From Anabaena lutea FACHB-196 (lineage in GTDB: Bacteria; Cyanobacteriota; Cyanobacteriia; Cyanobacteriales; Nostocaceae): 64,000 bases of DNA. The notes under the pieces are model-generated. The model ran no database searches. It was not told the DNA's origin and saw nothing but the letters and a program-made list of their open reading frames with translations. Below are positions 62,161 to 64,000 of this stretch, piece after piece. The stretch lies in NCBI RefSeq assembly GCF_014698305.1, contig NZ_JACJST010000002.1:62001-126000 (forward strand), written 5' to 3'. Each line of letters opens with the position of its first letter. Position 1 is the first letter of the stretch. The position numbers and the translations under genes were made by a program.

Positions 62161-62940
62161 TTTACGAAATTATTAGGTTTTTGGGTGGGAATTTTAGCAA
62201 TAAGATGATGGTGCAAGATCAGAGTTGATCAATCCCAAAATATCACCCATCAAGTCTAGCCTTTATCATCATTGCTAATCTCATGAAGATTGACTTTATT
62301 TTCTTTGATAATAGGAGTAAATCATTTTTATCTATTTTATAGAATAGACTTATACTTTAAATTTACCTATGGGGAATTGATAGAGGGGTTGCCGAATCGG
62401 GTAATTCTCATACTCTATTTATACAACTCAGACACAGAAAGACTTTCATGCAATTTTGTTAAGAATTTTCTACTATAGTGTGGAAAAATTTTTTAGCTAA
62501 AATGCACTGCATATCATAAAGTCACTTTTATGTCTAGTCTCTATGAACAGACAATCAAATTGTTACATATTAGTATCAATATGAAAAACTTAATTGACGA
62601 ATGCGGCTAAAGATAGCTTTAATATCAGATAAAATCAGCGTTTAGACTTGTATGAGTGAGAGGTGGACTGATTTTTGCATGATTTGTGCTTCGATGAGCA
62701 AATTACATGGCATGGGATAATCACAACCTGAGAATTCCAGTTAATTTACAAAACAGAACTCAGAAAGCTGATGTTAATACATCCTGTTGCCTTTTAACTT
62801 CTATCCTCATACTGACGTTCTACCCTGTAGTTGATGCAGTAGAGGTAATGGGGCAATTATGGTTATAGGACACTAAAACCCTTTTGTAAGCTCAACCCAA
62901 TCGTACTGATGCTAGGATCAATTACCTACTCAACAACCTT
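62161..62940. other. Long intergenic region before the CAAD gene
   Basis: 780 bp. A TTG-started frame at 62290-62478 has no family features and is rejected. No known RNA, repeat tract or strong hairpin was recognised. Divergent promoters of the kinase and the CAAD gene must lie here. Confidence 0.45.
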
Positions 62941-63432
62941 ATGGTTGGAATTGTGCGGATAAAAAACTCAAATGTCAAAATTATGGAAGTGAAAATGCAA
63001 GAACCGGAATACACAGACACCAAGTCAAAAGAAACAACAATTCCAGATATCAACAGCCAAACAGGAAGTATTACCAAACTTCAGCCTCCTGTACAGTCTC
63101 AAGAGCAATGGCTGAAATATGGACAGCAAGTTTCTGGCTTTTTAGGTACATTACCTGACTATATAGGCAATTTCTTTAATCAATACAAGCAGCCTGTAGT
63201 TACTCTGGGATTATTGATCACAACAATTGTAGCTGTTAAGGTACTGTTGGCTGTTCTAGATTCTCTCAATGATATTCCTTTGGTAGCACCTACCTTTGAG
63301 TTGATTGGTATTGGTTATTCTGCCTGGTTTGTTTATCGCTATTTACTCAAAGCTTCAACTCGGCAAGAGTTAACTAGTGAAATTACAACTCTCAAATCAC
63401 AGGTTGTTGGCCAAGAAACTTCAGAATCTTAA
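62941..63432 (+). CDS. CAAD-domain thylakoid membrane protein
   Basis: 163 aa; a start at 62995 (MQEPEYTDTKSKE) is as likely as the one at 62941. An acidic N-terminal part is followed by EQWLKYGQQVSGFLGTLPDYIGNFFNQYKQPVVTLGLLITTIVAVKVLLAVLDSLND-type helices and FELIGIGYSAWFVYRYLLK, the CAAD pattern. CAAD domains anchor some cyanobacterial tRNA synthetases to thylakoids, and the stand-alone proteins (CURT1-like) shape membranes. Here the domain is alone, so the structural role is more likely. Confidence 0.85.
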   Translation: MVGIVRIKNSNVKIMEVKMQEPEYTDTKSKETTIPDINSQTGSITKLQPPVQSQEQWLKYGQQVSGFLGTLPDYIGNFFNQYKQPVVTLGLLITTIVAVKVLLAVLDSLNDIPLVAPTFELIGIGYSAWFVYRYLLKASTRQELTSEITTLKSQVVGQETSES

Positions 63433-63454
63433 TTTTTAAGGAGTCAGAAGAGTT

Positions 63455-63481
63455 GTGAGTACCGAGTACCGAGTACCGAGT
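63455..63481 (+). repeat. Short tandem repeat, accgagt
   Basis: Three copies of 'gagtaccgagtacc' type units in the spacer after the CAAD gene. Confidence 0.7.
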
Positions 63482-63555
63482 CGTTGACTCTCCTTCCTAC
63501 TCATTACTCGTTACTCATCGCTATATACTGACTTCCTCCCCTGCTCCCTGCCTCC

Positions 63556-64000
63556 TCAAAGCACTCTGAAGATGCTAGGAATACTATCTATTGCTTCCAA
63601 GGTTTGAATTTCAGCTAAAGCTTGCCTAAAGTCTCCTTCTCGCACATCGTGGGTAACAACCACAATCTCTGCTAGTTGTTCCTGAAAACCAGTTTGAACA
63701 ACAGACTCTAAGCTTACGCCAAATTTACCAAAGCAAGTACCCAATTTACCAATCACGCTTGGTTGGTCTTTTGTTAAGAATCGAGCATAAAATCGGGTTA
63801 CAAGTTCAGAAATTGGCGAAATTTGCAGGTAATTTTCATGCCTACAGGCTAACAGGGGATTTGATTTGGGGGTATTAGTTTTCAGAGTAGCGACAAGATT
63901 CAAGATATCAGAACAGACAGCACTAGCTGTAGCACCTGCACCTGCACCAGGCCCAAAAAACATCACCTGTCCAATGGGTTCTCCTTCAACAAGAATGGCA
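63556..64000 (-). CDS. hom: Homoserine dehydrogenase, C-terminal part (runs off right edge)
   Basis: The minus-strand frame continues to the window end; the visible 148 codons include AILVEGEPIGQVMFFGPGAG, AGATASAVCSDILNLV and an ACT domain (HENYLQISPISELVTRFYARFLTKDQPSVIGKLGTCF, VVVTHDVREGDFRQALAEIQ). The FGPGAGAGATASAV segment is the family hallmark. The enzyme reduces aspartate semialdehyde to homoserine for threonine and methionine. The ACT domain usually senses threonine. The start lies beyond 64000. Confidence 0.93.
   Translation of the reverse strand, partial: AILVEGEPIGQVMFFGPGAGAGATASAVCSDILNLVATLKTNTPKSNPLLACRHENYLQISPISELVTRFYARFLTKDQPSVIGKLGTCFGKFGVSLESVVQTGFQEQLAEIVVVTHDVREGDFRQALAEIQTLEAIDSIPSIFRVL

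Noticed and set aside
62290-62478. 62-codon frame with a TTG start before the CAAD gene
   Set aside because: No homologue-like pattern, weak start, and the region is otherwise ordinary promoter-type AT-rich sequence.

Overview
The window reads as the chromosome of a filamentous, probably heterocyst-forming cyanobacterium of the Nostoc/Anabaena type. The signs are low G+C, frequent GCGATCGC (HIP1) sites, heptameric repeats of the AATCCAA kind, a chloroplast-like Ycf46 ATPase, a split-alpha PntA/PntB transhydrogenase, a CAAD-domain protein, and a sigC - furA - peptidoglycan-binding gene block that matches what I recall of Anabaena PCC 7120. All names come from reading the translations; no search was run.

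Layout. 1-8.5 kb: an S-layer-homology protein (cut by the left edge), a TrbI-like exported protein, SbcC, a PAS-GGDEF-EAL protein and an SH3-domain protein. 8.9-13.1 kb: Ycf46, a nested palindromic repeat, an OLD-family ATPase/TOPRIM nuclease and an orphan antitoxin-like gene. 13.2-16.7 kb: the conserved rpmH-rnpA-(PH domain)-yidC-jag-DUF177 block on the minus strand. 16.8-21.3 kb: a DUF2808 protein, then pntA1-pntA2-pntB. 21.3-25.7 kb: an accessory patch with a second OLD-like nuclease and toxin-antitoxin modules (hicBA, a MazF-type pair, a duplicated hicB whose hicA is destroyed, and Phd/RelE), with related repeats between them. 26-31 kb: RseP-type protease, Nth, a cobalamin riboswitch, a DUF1636 cysteine-rich protein, a small Trp-rich protein, a beta-lactamase-fold protein and a dead cydA fragment. 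31.2-39.7 kb: YdcF-like protein, CtpB-type protease, glycosyltransferase, tRNA-Pro(CGG), lipA, gpsA, sigC and furA. 39.9-45 kb: a peptidoglycan-binding protein and CobN. 45-51.8 kb: a GAF histidine kinase, nanE, a cysteine-synthase-like pseudogene feeding into a MATE-like exporter, a histidine kinase scrap, a Pro-rich membrane protein and a Tat-exported phosphoesterase. 51.8-53.8 kb: a PtuA/PtuB (Septu-type) antiviral pair. 53.8-64 kb: an ABM-domain protein, a B12-binding radical SAM enzyme, PcrA/UvrD, an HlpA-like glycosyltransferase, a HAMP histidine kinase, a CAAD protein and the C-terminus of homoserine dehydrogenase (cut by the right edge).

Themes. Housekeeping blocks (membrane insertion and RNase P, transhydrogenase, lipoate, iron regulation) alternate with AT-rich defence or addiction genes: two OLD-like nucleases, Septu, and three complete plus two incomplete TA modules. 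Cobalt/B12 metabolism recurs (riboswitch, DUF1636, CobN, a B12-type radical SAM protein). Repeats are very active here: they fill intergenic spacers and also sit inside coding frames, in at least five places in cobN and at the start of gpsA. I found no rRNA, CRISPR array or complete insertion sequence.
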